Under the pieces are notes generated by a model. That model was given only the letters and a program-made list of their open reading frames with translations. It was not told the origin of the DNA and did not search any database. Below are positions 17,631 to 25,921 of a DNA stretch of 36,894 bases, in pieces. Within the stretch, counting starts at the first letter, position 1. Every line of letters starts with the position of its first letter. The translations under genes and the position numbers were made by a program. The stretch is from UBA6183 sp046314755 (GTDB lineage: Bacteria > Bacteroidota > Bacteroidia > UKL13-3): NCBI GenBank assembly GCA_046314755.1, contig JBKDBG010000004.1, positions 1 to 36,894 on the forward strand. The letters run 5' to 3'.

Positions 17631-19256
17631 TTATGGTGTTTGATATTTAACTTTAGTTTTCAACCCCATTTTAAATCGCAGTTTATCCTGCTTATAAAAT
17701 ACAACAAATGGCTGTGTGGAGTTAAACTCGGAAGTTCGAAAACGCACGAAAAATGAGTAGGCATTTGCAGAGGTTATTCGATCATATTTGGCTTTATCAA
17801 TAAATGTGGTTGATTGCCGAACAGAAGGAGCAATTACCCTTCCGCTTGCATTTACCTGCGAGGCGGGAACAACAAATTGACTTTCATACAAACTATCTAA
17901 TACTGTATTGGTAATGGTGTCTTTAAAATATACCTGAACAAATGCACCCAATGGCATTTGGTTGGTGATTTCGGATAAGGCCTCGGCATATTCAATAAAT
18001 ACCCCATCGGAATCTAATTGGTTCAAATCATTTTTTAAACTAAACGATTGCTGCGATTCAACCCCATATGACACGATTCTTAAATCAGCAGGTATTTCAA
18101 AGGATGCATCTACTTTAATCGTACTTTTATCATATATTACATTTGTTCTAGGTACATTGTCTGCATTTGCTGTGAAGGTAATTTCATAAATAAAATATTG
18201 AGGTGCCGAGCTGATTACCTCATCTAAATTTGAATTATTCCTATCTATCACATATTCGGTTATTGCCTCTTGTCCTTGAATGGTAGTGTAGTTAATACTA
18301 AAAGTATCTCTAAACGGATTGATATCAACCGGAACAGTATCCCCCAATCCGGCAACAATTACCATTTTTGAAATCTTGCCTTGAATGGGCATACCAATCG
18401 TGTTGTATACTTTAATTCTTAGCCTTGGATCGTTAATAAACACATTCCCGTCAATTTTTTTATCAAATACACCTAAACGCGAAGCTTCTTTTAGCGTCAA
18501 CAATTCAATCGGACCAAAATAACCTTCGGCTTTAGCATACTCTTCAATAGTTAAATTTTGATTGAACACGATAGCGTCTGCCGGGGTGGTTATGCTTCCG
18601 GTTACCTTTTGCAACCTAAACTCTACAACATAAGGTATGGTCCCCGGATTATTAATATCGGAGTTGGCATCAATTTCATATCCATCCAATGAGGTGGTTC
18701 TGGTTATTGGATTATGCGGTGTACCTGTATAATTAAATTCGAAACTATCTACCAAAGGCATACCTCCTTTAGTAATAGCAGGATAACTAATTTTGATAAA
18801 TGTATTGTGCTGAAAAGAATTAGTAATGTTTACGGCAATTTTTCCTTTTTTAATTTGAAGGTTATCAACATTGATGCCTGATCCGAGATTGAGAGAAACT
18901 CTGTCATTGATGCTTTCATTAAAAACTCCAACAGCCTCAAAAACAGGAATAGCGGGAGCCGGCAAACTTAATGTTTGATTTACGCTCAAAGGATCAATAC
19001 TCACCAGTTGTTTTTCACCAAGGCTGTCTCTTCCAGCAAAAATTAGGGTTAGCTTACCTTGATCATCGGCCACGATTTCTACCTTATCATCAACACCACC
19101 AATAAATTTTTCCAAACCGGCCTCTGCATCTACTACCGGTAGCATCCAATTTGATTCGGCTGTCACACCTTTTATTTTCGATAAATCGTCAATGGTATCT
19201 TTTACACAAGACCCAAATAATAATGCAAATGCAATGAGTATTGTACTTTTTTTCAT
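17631..19256 (-). CDS. predicted lipoprotein of unknown function
   Basis: The 541-residue protein has a lipoprotein leader: MKK, a hydrophobic stretch, then LLFGSC with Cys17 as the likely lipidated residue. The charged residues just after it (VKDTIDD) resemble the surface-export signal described for Bacteroidota lipoproteins, so it may face outside; this is tentative. The mature part contains many beta-strand-like segments and short Ig-like patches (for example YEITFTANADNVPRTNVIYD), with no catalytic motif. I do not recognise the family. It lies 46 bp after the DUF3352-like gene and 12 bp before the barrel gene, so the three probably act together in the envelope. Confidence 0.8.
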   Translation of the reverse strand: MKKSTILIAFALLFGSCVKDTIDDLSKIKGVTAESNWMLPVVDAEAGLEKFIGGVDDKVEIVADDQGKLTLIFAGRDSLGEKQLVSIDPLSVNQTLSLPAPAIPVFEAVGVFNESINDRVSLNLGSGINVDNLQIKKGKIAVNITNSFQHNTFIKISYPAITKGGMPLVDSFEFNYTGTPHNPITRTTSLDGYEIDANSDINNPGTIPYVVEFRLQKVTGSITTPADAIVFNQNLTIEEYAKAEGYFGPIELLTLKEASRLGVFDKKIDGNVFINDPRLRIKVYNTIGMPIQGKISKMVIVAGLGDTVPVDINPFRDTFSINYTTIQGQEAITEYVIDRNNSNLDEVISSAPQYFIYEITFTANADNVPRTNVIYDKSTIKVDASFEIPADLRIVSYGVESQQSFSLKNDLNQLDSDGVFIEYAEALSEITNQMPLGAFVQVYFKDTITNTVLDSLYESQFVVPASQVNASGRVIAPSVRQSTTFIDKAKYDRITSANAYSFFVRFRTSEFNSTQPFVVFYKQDKLRFKMGLKTKVKYQTP

Positions 19257-19302
19257 AATACAGGGATAGTATCCTCGAACCGAAGATACGCGTTTTTAGC
19301 TA

Positions 19303-22032
19303 TTATCGTAATCGATAAACAAAAATGTTGTTGTTTTTATCTCCACCAATAAGATAGTTGCGTTGATCTAAAAACAATTTACCTGCATAAAAAGGCGCGG
19401 CTGAAATTATTTCTTTATCCAATATATTACTGCCTTTGGCGTCTAACCATTTGCATGCGCCTGTTCCTGCATTCCATTCCATTACCATTACTTTCCCGTT
19501 TATGGTTTGGTTAAAAGCGAATTCTCGGTTGAAAGTATCGGTGAGATTATGTTGGAATACAACATCAAACTGTGGATTGTAAACTCCGTAGCCCATACTT
19601 CCTTTAAATAAATTCATAGCAAATGGCTCATTAATTCCGAATCCGGCCTCATATTTCCAATACGGAATTGATTTAGCATTTGGCGTAAGTGTGAAACTTT
19701 TGAATAAGGTGTCAAAATAAATTTCGCAAAGTTTTCCTGCAGTATCCACTGCTGTAAACTGGCATTGACTTGAAGCATTAAAGGATTTAAATGTGGCCCA
19801 CGTAATACCGTTAACAGACTGGTGGAGCGTTTTACCTGCGGCATCCATTAACACCAATTTATGTTGGGATGTAACCACATAATAACCCACTTTTTCATGG
19901 TACTTAAAAGCAGCCACAGCACCTTCCGGTTTAGCAGTTAAATGTTTAGGCATCCAACCGGTAAGCGGCTTTCCGTTTAATTGATAAGCCATAATTCTTG
20001 CATTTTCAAGCGAAACAAAAACAACATAGTTACTGTCTCCGTATTGATCGGTAATGAATGGATCTGCTATGGCTTTACCAGGATAATTTATCGGATAATT
20101 ATAAAGACTCACACCGTTTTCATCAATTAAGTTGGCTTGTTTTTCAGTGCTGAAAAAGTAGCAAATTTTTCCGTTTTGTAGGGGGTCAAGCATTTTCACA
20201 CTGCCTACTAACCTTGCGTTCAACCTGCTTTTCCAAATTAATCCGCCTGATTGATTTATGCAGTACAACGTGTTTTTAACATCTTGGGCGAAGATGATGT
20301 TTTGCTTCAATCCAACATGAAATACCACATAAGGCTGTGTAGCCAAAGTGGTATCTAATTTATAATTCCACAACAATTGTGTTTCATTGGCATTGGTAGG
20401 CTTGTATAGATAATTAACCTGTGTTACAAAAACTTTATTGGCTGTATTGGCATATTGAATACTTAACCCTTCAAACCTTCTAAAGTAATTTTGGTGAATA
20501 TTAAGTGTGCTAAAAAAACTATCGGTTACAAAGTTGGTTGGCAACAAAAAGTTTTTGGCAGGATTGATATAAATACTGATGTTACAATTTGAAGTGAGCT
20601 TGGGTTGAAACTTGCTAAAAGTTTCATCATTTTCAAGAGTGTTATTTGATTTGTAATCATCAATTATTTTTTTGAGGGTATTTATATCATTGGCAAATAC
20701 AAAAACATCATCAAGTCTTACTAAATATGGAGATACAATTGACTCCATAATTTCACCGTAATAAAGCTTTAAAAAATTACCAAGCTTAACTCTTTCTATT
20801 TCCAATTCTTGATGAAAAATGGTAACTGAATCTGCCTCACCTTTTATATCCATGGTACGTACAAAACTTTTAAGTAAGGTTTGCATTCCGTCAGGATTTT
20901 TGAAACGAATAAATGCTGCCAAGTTTTGTTCATATGAACTGTTCAGCGGTTCAATCATCATCAATGCCGCTTCCCCATCAATTAATGGCAAAAAACCTTC
21001 CTTTAAATCTATTTGATAACGGTTACCAATACTATCAGCATAATTTTGATAACCGTTTAACTTGGCTCTTGCCTGCAAATATTCTTTAAGTTCACTATGA
21101 AATGAAGGATAATCAGAAAAACCCATTTGAAATACAAATGAGGTTGACTTAGGCATTTTGTTGAATAAGCTTAGCGTTTTAGGTGTTTGATTTTTGAATA
21201 AATCCAGGAATTGGTATGTAGAGTCATCTGTAACGGTTACGCCTGACAATGATATTTCATCTTTATTAAAACCCAAATCAAGCATACTCCAATTCGCAAA
21301 TGAACCTATACCTTCAAAAATTTGTGTATACTCCGGCTTTAAAAATAAAGGCCAAATATTCGTTACTTTTTGATAGTTCACATACAAATTTGCATCAGCA
21401 TTGGCTTCTGCTAAAATTTTTACTTGTTCAAATCCTCTGGTTGGATTCGGCAATTGGTATTTTAATTTCCGAATAGATTCTTCAACCAAAGTTCCATAAG
21501 TTGAAACCATTAATAAACCATCTTTTCCTGATAATGAATACAGTACTTCCGATTTCTCACCAACAACATCATATACCGGAATGCGCTCAAATTTGCGAGC
21601 AACCACTTTTGCATTAAGTTTTTTTGAAAGTTCAGTAGCAACTGTGAAATAATCCGTTTCTTCATCAACTCTAACAATATAAAGTAACCCCAATTGATTA
21701 TTTATCGTATGTAATGAAACGGCTACTTCACTTTCATTAAAAAAGGTTTGAAACAAATCTTCGTAAGCCAATAATTCAATGGTTTGTTGTACGCCATTTG
21801 AGAGTTTACCAACAAGTTCATTGGTCTTAACATCCTTCCAAAATGAGGTTTCATTTAACTCATTCCAAGTGGCTACAAAATCTCCGGTTTGGAAAATAAA
21901 ATATGCATCATTAGGAACAGCCTCAGCCGGTGAAATATATTTTTGTTTAATATTTGTGAAATAAAAATAGATGGCAATACCGGAAAAAATAAGTATTGTT
22001 GCTATCAAGCCTAGTAAAAGCGATCTATTCAT
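19303..22032 (-). CDS. membrane-anchored envelope protein, DUF3352-like with propeller-like C-terminal half
   Basis: The 909-residue protein has one N-terminal transmembrane anchor (residues about 5-27, LLLGLIATILIFSGIAIYFY), so the bulk lies in the periplasm. Residues about 35-500 carry the pattern AVPNDAYFIFQTGDF, SLFNKMPKSTSFVFQMGF and repeated alpha/beta units, which suggests DUF3352. From about 580 onward it shows blade-like repeats, such as NTLYCINQSGGLIWKSRL, ENARIMAYQLNGKPLTGW and HKLVLMDAAGKTLHQ, like those of PQQ-type beta-propellers. No enzyme residues are evident. It is the first gene of the four-gene run and has a promoter box just upstream. It could be a scaffold or sensor; that is inference. 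Confidence 0.75.
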   Translation of the reverse strand: MNRSLLLGLIATILIFSGIAIYFYFTNIKQKYISPAEAVPNDAYFIFQTGDFVATWNELNETSFWKDVKTNELVGKLSNGVQQTIELLAYEDLFQTFFNESEVAVSLHTINNQLGLLYIVRVDEETDYFTVATELSKKLNAKVVARKFERIPVYDVVGEKSEVLYSLSGKDGLLMVSTYGTLVEESIRKLKYQLPNPTRGFEQVKILAEANADANLYVNYQKVTNIWPLFLKPEYTQIFEGIGSFANWSMLDLGFNKDEISLSGVTVTDDSTYQFLDLFKNQTPKTLSLFNKMPKSTSFVFQMGFSDYPSFHSELKEYLQARAKLNGYQNYADSIGNRYQIDLKEGFLPLIDGEAALMMIEPLNSSYEQNLAAFIRFKNPDGMQTLLKSFVRTMDIKGEADSVTIFHQELEIERVKLGNFLKLYYGEIMESIVSPYLVRLDDVFVFANDINTLKKIIDDYKSNNTLENDETFSKFQPKLTSNCNISIYINPAKNFLLPTNFVTDSFFSTLNIHQNYFRRFEGLSIQYANTANKVFVTQVNYLYKPTNANETQLLWNYKLDTTLATQPYVVFHVGLKQNIIFAQDVKNTLYCINQSGGLIWKSRLNARLVGSVKMLDPLQNGKICYFFSTEKQANLIDENGVSLYNYPINYPGKAIADPFITDQYGDSNYVVFVSLENARIMAYQLNGKPLTGWMPKHLTAKPEGAVAAFKYHEKVGYYVVTSQHKLVLMDAAGKTLHQSVNGITWATFKSFNASSQCQFTAVDTAGKLCEIYFDTLFKSFTLTPNAKSIPYWKYEAGFGINEPFAMNLFKGSMGYGVYNPQFDVVFQHNLTDTFNREFAFNQTINGKVMVMEWNAGTGACKWLDAKGSNILDKEIISAAPFYAGKLFLDQRNYLIGGDKNNNIFVYRLR

Positions 22033-22049
22033 ACAGTTTAATTGTATCT

Positions 22050-22085
22050 CAAATTTAGATTGAATTTGCGGGCTCTAATAACCAA
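22050..22085 (-). promoter_or_regulatory. candidate Bacteroidota promoter of the envelope-accC run
   Basis: On the minus strand TAAATTTG (22057-22050) matches the -7 consensus TAnnTTTG exactly. A TTG at 22085-22083 could be the -33 element, but the 25-bp spacer is a little long. The transcript would start about 10 bases before the ATG at 22032. The box lies in the 78-bp gap shared with the divergent DUF423 gene. Confidence 0.45.
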
Positions 22086-22110
22086 TTGTACACAACTATT
22101 TTGTTAACTT

Positions 22111-22572
22111 ATGACAAACAATACACTACAAAAACAGCTATTTCAAGCAGGAAGTATTTTATTGGCTGTAGGAGTAATAACCGGTGCCCTAGGTTCACAC
22201 GCTATGAAAGGCGCTGTTCAAGAATATGATTTAAATGTTTATGAAGTAGCAGTACGCTACCAAATTTACCATAGTATGGGCTTGTTAATTTTGGGTATTG
22301 GAGCAAGACGTATCAGAGAAGATGTATTGAAAGGCGTTTTTGCTTTATTCCTCATTGGTATAATTCTATTCAGCGGTAGTTTATATTTACTTTCAACAAG
22401 TATTATGTGGGCCAATGAAAGATTAGAATGGTTTGGTGCTGTGGCCCCATTTGGAGGGGTATCGTTTATTGCAGGATGGCTTTATTTAGGTTTGAAAGGA
22501 TATAAGCCGAGCACACACAGTTCTTCAGGCGAGAAAATTGTGGAAATGCACCGAAGAAAGACCGAACAGTAA
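22111..22572 (+). CDS. DUF423 family integral membrane protein
   Basis: This is a small membrane protein of 153 residues with about four hydrophobic segments (near 14-30, 48-63, 74-93 and 108-127). The DUF423 signature is present as GALGSHAMKG near residue 25, followed by YQIYHSMGLLILG and, near the end, PFGGVSFIAGWLYL. The family includes E. coli YgdD; its function is unknown. The ATG at 22111 fits the family start. It is the only plus-strand gene in the window. It is divergent from the DUF3352-like gene and converges with the ftsB-like gene, their stops lying 3 bp apart. The polar C-terminal tail after about residue 132 is longer than in YgdD. Confidence 0.85.
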   Translation: MTNNTLQKQLFQAGSILLAVGVITGALGSHAMKGAVQEYDLNVYEVAVRYQIYHSMGLLILGIGARRIREDVLKGVFALFLIGIILFSGSLYLLSTSIMWANERLEWFGAVAPFGGVSFIAGWLYLGLKGYKPSTHSSSGEKIVEMHRRKTEQ

Positions 22573-22575
22573 AAC

Positions 22576-22884
22576 CTACTCTTTGTTGGTGAGAACGGAA
22601 TCTTTTCTAACAAAAACAAACACATCCTCATCCTCACGTTTCATTAGGTATTTTTCACGACCAAATTTCTCTAAGTTTTTATCATTGGTAAACAACTCGT
22701 CTTTTTGTTGTTTGGCCTCCAGTATTTTGTCTTCGTAATATTTATGCTCAGCCTTCGCTTTGTTGTATTGCTTACGAAGTTTGTATTGATCAATAATGGA
22801 ATTTCGATCGGAAAGAAACAACAATGCAATCAAGGCAACCGATGCCAGGATATATTTATTGGTGATGATTTGTTTCCAGTTCAT
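22576..22884 (-). CDS. ftsB: FtsB/DivIC-type septum formation initiator
   Basis: The 102-residue protein has a short cytoplasmic start, one transmembrane segment (about residues 11-26, YILASVALIALLFLSD) and a long charged coiled coil (about 30-75). It ends with the family signature EKFGREKYLMKREDEDVFVF. Such proteins join the cell-division complex with FtsL and FtsQ, with the coiled coil in the periplasm. Size and topology are normal for the family. It lies downstream of eno but on the far side of a strong terminator, so it probably has its own promoter in 22885-22950, where I found no good box. Its stop is 3 bp from the stop of the convergent DUF423 gene. Confidence 0.85.
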   Translation of the reverse strand: MNWKQIITNKYILASVALIALLFLSDRNSIIDQYKLRKQYNKAKAEHKYYEDKILEAKQQKDELFTNDKNLEKFGREKYLMKREDEDVFVFVRKDSVLTNKE

Positions 22885-22952
22885 TTATTCAAAATAAAAC
22901 ACAAAAGCCAAAGCAAACAAATGGAGTAATGCACAATTTGCTGTTGCTGTAT

Positions 22953-22990
22953 AAAAAAAGGCTCGGCCACCTTCGGTGGCCGAGCCTTTT
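22953..22990 (-). terminator. strong terminator after eno
   Basis: A perfect 12-bp stem (GGCTCGGCCACC paired with GGTGGCCGAGCC) with a 3-base loop is followed on the minus strand by TTTTTTT. It is by far the most GC-rich stretch in the region and begins 15 bp after the eno stop. The other strand ends in TTTT, so weak action in the plus direction is possible. Confidence 0.92.
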
Positions 22991-23005
22991 AAATGTATCA
23001 TCAAA

Positions 23006-24301
23006 TTACTTAGATGGAATAAATTTGAAACTTGTACCCGGATAATAAGCATTTGAACCTAATTCTTCCTCAATACGTATCAATTGGTTGTATTTAGCAA
23101 TTCTATCCGTTCTGCTGGCCGAACCGGTTTTAATTTGACCGCTGTTTAGCGCTACCGCCAAATCTGCTATGGTTGTATCTTCAGTTTCACCACTTCTATG
23201 ACTCATAATGTTGGTGTAACTGTTTTTCGTAGCTAACTGAACAGCTTCAATGGTTTCGGTGAGTGAACCAATTTGGTTTACTTTCACTAAAATTGAGTTA
23301 GCAACACCTTGGTCAATTCCTTGTTGTAACCTTTTGCTGTTGGTTACAAACAAATCATCACCTACCAATTGTACTTTATTACCAATGGCTTGGGTTAATC
23401 CTGCCCAACCTTTCCAATCATCTTCAGCGCAACCATCTTCAATAGATAAAATCGGATATTTATTAACCCATTCTGTCCAATAGGCAACCATGCCTGCAGA
23501 ATCCAACTCACGTTTGTCAGATTTTTTAAACGTATATAATCCTGTTTTTTCGTTATACAACTCACTTGTAGCGGCATCCATTGCGATGTACATATCCACT
23601 CCCGGTTTGTAACCTGCCTCTTCAATAGCCTTTAACACGGTTTCAATAGCCTCTTCGTTTGATTGAATATTTGGCGCAAAACCTCCTTCATCACCTACAT
23701 TGGTTGAATACCCTTTTTTCTTTAAAACGGCTTTTAAATGATGAAACACTTCAGTACCCATTCTCAACGCCTGACTAAATGATTCTGCTTTAACAGGCAT
23801 AATCATAAACTCTTGAAAATCGATTGCGTTATCCGCATGTGCACCACCGTTTAAAATATTCATTAATGGTATTGGCAAGGTGTTCGCATTAACACCTCCA
23901 ATGTAACGATACAAAGGCATATTCGCTTCTATAGCTGCTGCCTTGGCACATGCCATTGAAACGGCTAAAATGGCATTTGCACCCAACTTTGATTTGTTTG
24001 ATGTGCCATCTAATTCTATCATTAATCGATCAATTGCATTTTGCTCAAACGCATCTAAACCAATTAATCCATCAGCTATGGTTTCATTTACATTTTTAAC
24101 TGCGTTTAAAACGCCTTTTCCCATGTAAATATTTTTGTCTCCATCTCTTAACTCTGCCGCCTCATGAATACCTGTGCTTGCTCCGCTGGGAACAGCTGCT
24201 CTACCCATGGCTCCATCTTCAGTTACAACCTCTACTTCAACTGTAGGATTTCCTCGTGAATCTAAAATCTGACGTGCATGTACATCAATAATTGCGCTCA
24301 T
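23006..24301 (-). CDS. eno: enolase
   Basis: Enolase interconverts 2-phosphoglycerate and phosphoenolpyruvate in glycolysis. At 431 residues it has the normal length. Visible family motifs include SRGNPTVEVEV and SGASTGIHEA near the N-terminus, PLMNILNGGAHADNAIDFQE in the middle, the Mg2+ ligand region SIEDGCAEDDW with GDDLFVTN, and the catalytic lysine region ILVKVNQIGSLTET followed by SHRSGETEDT. It begins 11 bp after the carA stop and is probably cotranscribed with it. A strong hairpin terminator follows directly. Confidence 0.98.
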   Translation of the reverse strand: MSAIIDVHARQILDSRGNPTVEVEVVTEDGAMGRAAVPSGASTGIHEAAELRDGDKNIYMGKGVLNAVKNVNETIADGLIGLDAFEQNAIDRLMIELDGTSNKSKLGANAILAVSMACAKAAAIEANMPLYRYIGGVNANTLPIPLMNILNGGAHADNAIDFQEFMIMPVKAESFSQALRMGTEVFHHLKAVLKKKGYSTNVGDEGGFAPNIQSNEEAIETVLKAIEEAGYKPGVDMYIAMDAATSELYNEKTGLYTFKKSDKRELDSAGMVAYWTEWVNKYPILSIEDGCAEDDWKGWAGLTQAIGNKVQLVGDDLFVTNSKRLQQGIDQGVANSILVKVNQIGSLTETIEAVQLATKNSYTNIMSHRSGETEDTTIADLAVALNSGQIKTGSASRTDRIAKYNQLIRIEEELGSNAYYPGTSFKFIPSK

Positions 24302-24311
24302 AAATTTATGT

Positions 24312-25415
24312 TTAACTGTTCATTAATTGTATAAAATCATCGAATAAATAACGGCTGTCATGCGGCCCCGGAGCAGCCTCCGGATGGTATTGTACCGAAA
24401 ATGCTTTTTTATCGGTAAGCCTTATGCCTTCTATTGTACCGTCATTTAAATTAATATGGGTTACTTCTACATTTGCGGCCTTTTCAACGTCTTCTGCCTT
24501 TACACTAAAGCCATGGTTTTGTGAAGTAATTTCGCATAGCCCGGTGAGTAAATTCTTAACCGGATGGTTTAACCCTCTGTGGCCATTGTGCATTTTAAAA
24601 GTTGAAATACCATTGGCCTCTGCAAGAATTTGATGGCCTAAACAAATTCCAAAAGTTGGAATGCCTTTGTTTAAAATTTGTTTTACGGTTTCCACTGCAT
24701 AATCCATGGTTGCCGGATCTCCGGGGCCGTTGCTCAACATAATGCCATCAGGATTAAATTTTAGCAGTTCATCAATACTTGCTTTACCGTTAAACACACC
24801 CAAATAACAATCTCTCTCCACCAAACTTCTTAAGATATTTTTCTTCACACCAAAATCAAGCACCGCAACACGTTTTGCTGCCTCTTCACTGCCCATAAAA
24901 TAAGTTTCGGCAGTAGATACTTTGGATGATAATTCAAGACCTTCCATAGAAGGAACCTTCTTGAGCACCTCCAATAATTCTTCCACTGTTTTATTTTCAG
25001 ATGAAATAACCGCGTTCATGGCGCCTTTGTTTCTCACATGCCTTACCACTTCTCTGGTGTCAATATCGGTAATACCTACAATGTTGTTCAACGCAAAATA
25101 CTCTTGCACGCTACTATCAGCGAGCTTGCGTGAAAATGGAATGTTAAATTGCTTACATACCAAACCCGCAATTTTAATTTCGTTTGATTCAACCTCTTCG
25201 GGGTGAATACCGTAATTACCGATATGTACATTCGTTTCTACGAGAATTTGCCCGTAATAAGACGGGTCTGTAAAAACTTCCTGATAGCCGGTCATTCCGG
25301 TATTGAAACAAATTTCACCGGTTGTGGTACCGATTTTTCCAATAGAAGTGCCTTTAAATACTGTGCCATCGGCTAGCACCAGCAGGGCGGGGAATTTATT
25401 AATTGACTTGTTCAA
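24312..25415 (-). CDS. carA: carbamoyl-phosphate synthase small (glutaminase) subunit
   Basis: CarA releases ammonia from glutamine and passes it to CarB for carbamoyl-phosphate synthesis, feeding the arginine and pyrimidine pathways. The N-terminal domain shows LADGTVFKGTSIG and FNTGMTGYQEVFTDPSYYGQ. The class I glutaminase domain shows NGPGDP, the nucleophile motif FGICLGHQ (Cys near residue 258) and the His-Glu part YHPEAAPGPHDS near residue 343, so the catalytic triad is intact. The 367-residue length is normal. carB is not in the window. A -7 box lies just upstream and eno follows within 10 bp. Confidence 0.97.
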   Translation of the reverse strand: MNKSINKFPALLVLADGTVFKGTSIGKIGTTTGEICFNTGMTGYQEVFTDPSYYGQILVETNVHIGNYGIHPEEVESNEIKIAGLVCKQFNIPFSRKLADSSVQEYFALNNIVGITDIDTREVVRHVRNKGAMNAVISSENKTVEELLEVLKKVPSMEGLELSSKVSTAETYFMGSEEAAKRVAVLDFGVKKNILRSLVERDCYLGVFNGKASIDELLKFNPDGIMLSNGPGDPATMDYAVETVKQILNKGIPTFGICLGHQILAEANGISTFKMHNGHRGLNHPVKNLLTGLCEITSQNHGFSVKAEDVEKAANVEVTHINLNDGTIEGIRLTDKKAFSVQYHPEAAPGPHDSRYLFDDFIQLMNS

Positions 25416-25432
25416 GGTGCCTTAGATTTGGG

Positions 25433-25440
25433 CAAATATA
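25433..25440 (-). promoter_or_regulatory. candidate -7 promoter box of carA-eno
   Basis: TATATTTG on the minus strand matches the Bacteroidota -7 consensus TAnnTTTG. It ends 17 bp before the carA ATG, which would give a leader of roughly 10 bases. No TTG was found at the usual -33 distance, so the call rests on the single box and its position after a terminator. Confidence 0.4.
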
Positions 25441-25495
25441 CATTGTGGGATGAATATTTAAAATGCTGGGGAAAAATGGTGTATACATTAGGTAT

Positions 25496-25524
25496 AAAAA
25501 AAGCCGGATATAACCGGCTTTAAA
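25496..25524 (-). terminator. terminator after the DUF3467 gene
   Basis: AAAGCCGG and CCGGCTTT form an 8-bp stem with a 6-base loop. On the minus strand a run of seven Ts follows. The hairpin starts a few bases after the DUF3467 stop and separates the rpo cluster from carA-eno. Confidence 0.85.
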
Positions 25525-25528
25525 AATT

Positions 25529-25840
25529 TTAGGCTTGAGCGGTTGGTCCGCCAAAATTCATAGGAAACGGAGGAACTTCGTTAATATCAATGGTTCCGTT
25601 ATGCTCCTCATATTTCATAATATTATCACCCAAAGCCATCAATAATCTTTTGGCATGTTGAGGGGTAAGTACAATACGTGATTTCACCTTAGCTTTTGGT
25701 ACGCCAGGCATTACCCTGATAAAATCTACCACAAACTCCGCATTGGAATGTGTAATAATGGCCAAATTACTGTATATACCTTCTGCAATTTCTTCACTTA
25801 ACTCAATATTAAGTTGGTTTTCGTTTTGTTGATTTTCCAT
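25529..25840 (-). CDS. DUF3467 family small protein
   Basis: The 103-residue soluble protein carries the DUF3467 pattern: an acidic start (ELSEEIAEGIYSNLAIITHS), then EFVVDFIRVMPGVPKAKVKS and RIVLTPQHAKRLLMALGDNI. There is no signal peptide. The function is unknown. In Bacteroidota this family is commonly found next to rpoC, as here, about 80 bp after it, which hints at a link with transcription; the sequence gives no mechanism. A hairpin separates it from rpoC and a terminator follows it. Confidence 0.88.
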   Translation of the reverse strand: MENQQNENQLNIELSEEIAEGIYSNLAIITHSNAEFVVDFIRVMPGVPKAKVKSRIVLTPQHAKRLLMALGDNIMKYEEHNGTIDINEVPPFPMNFGGPTAQA

Positions 25841-25872
25841 AATGCAATCATTAAAAAATGTACGTAAATAAA

Positions 25873-25902
25873 TAAGGCAGTCAATTTACACCGACTGCCT
25901 TA
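25873..25902 (-). terminator. hairpin between rpoC and the DUF3467 gene
   Basis: A perfect 10-bp stem (TAAGGCAGTC with GACTGCCTTA) carries a 10-base loop. On the minus strand it is followed by TTTATTTACG, only a weak U-tract. It is 19 bp after the rpoC stop. It may be a partial terminator or an mRNA end-stabiliser that lowers expression of the downstream gene. Confidence 0.55.
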
Positions 25903-25921
25903 CTGAATCTATCAAATAAAA

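Noticed and set aside
22061..22068. TGAATTTG as a -7 box for the DUF423 gene
   Set aside because: It differs from TAnnTTTG at a key base, and no TTG lies at the right distance, so the promoter of this gene is left uncalled.
22960..22986. UUCG tetraloop in the eno terminator
   Set aside because: In the best pairing the stem has 12 bp and a 3-base TTC loop; closing a UUCG loop would force a mismatch in the next pair.
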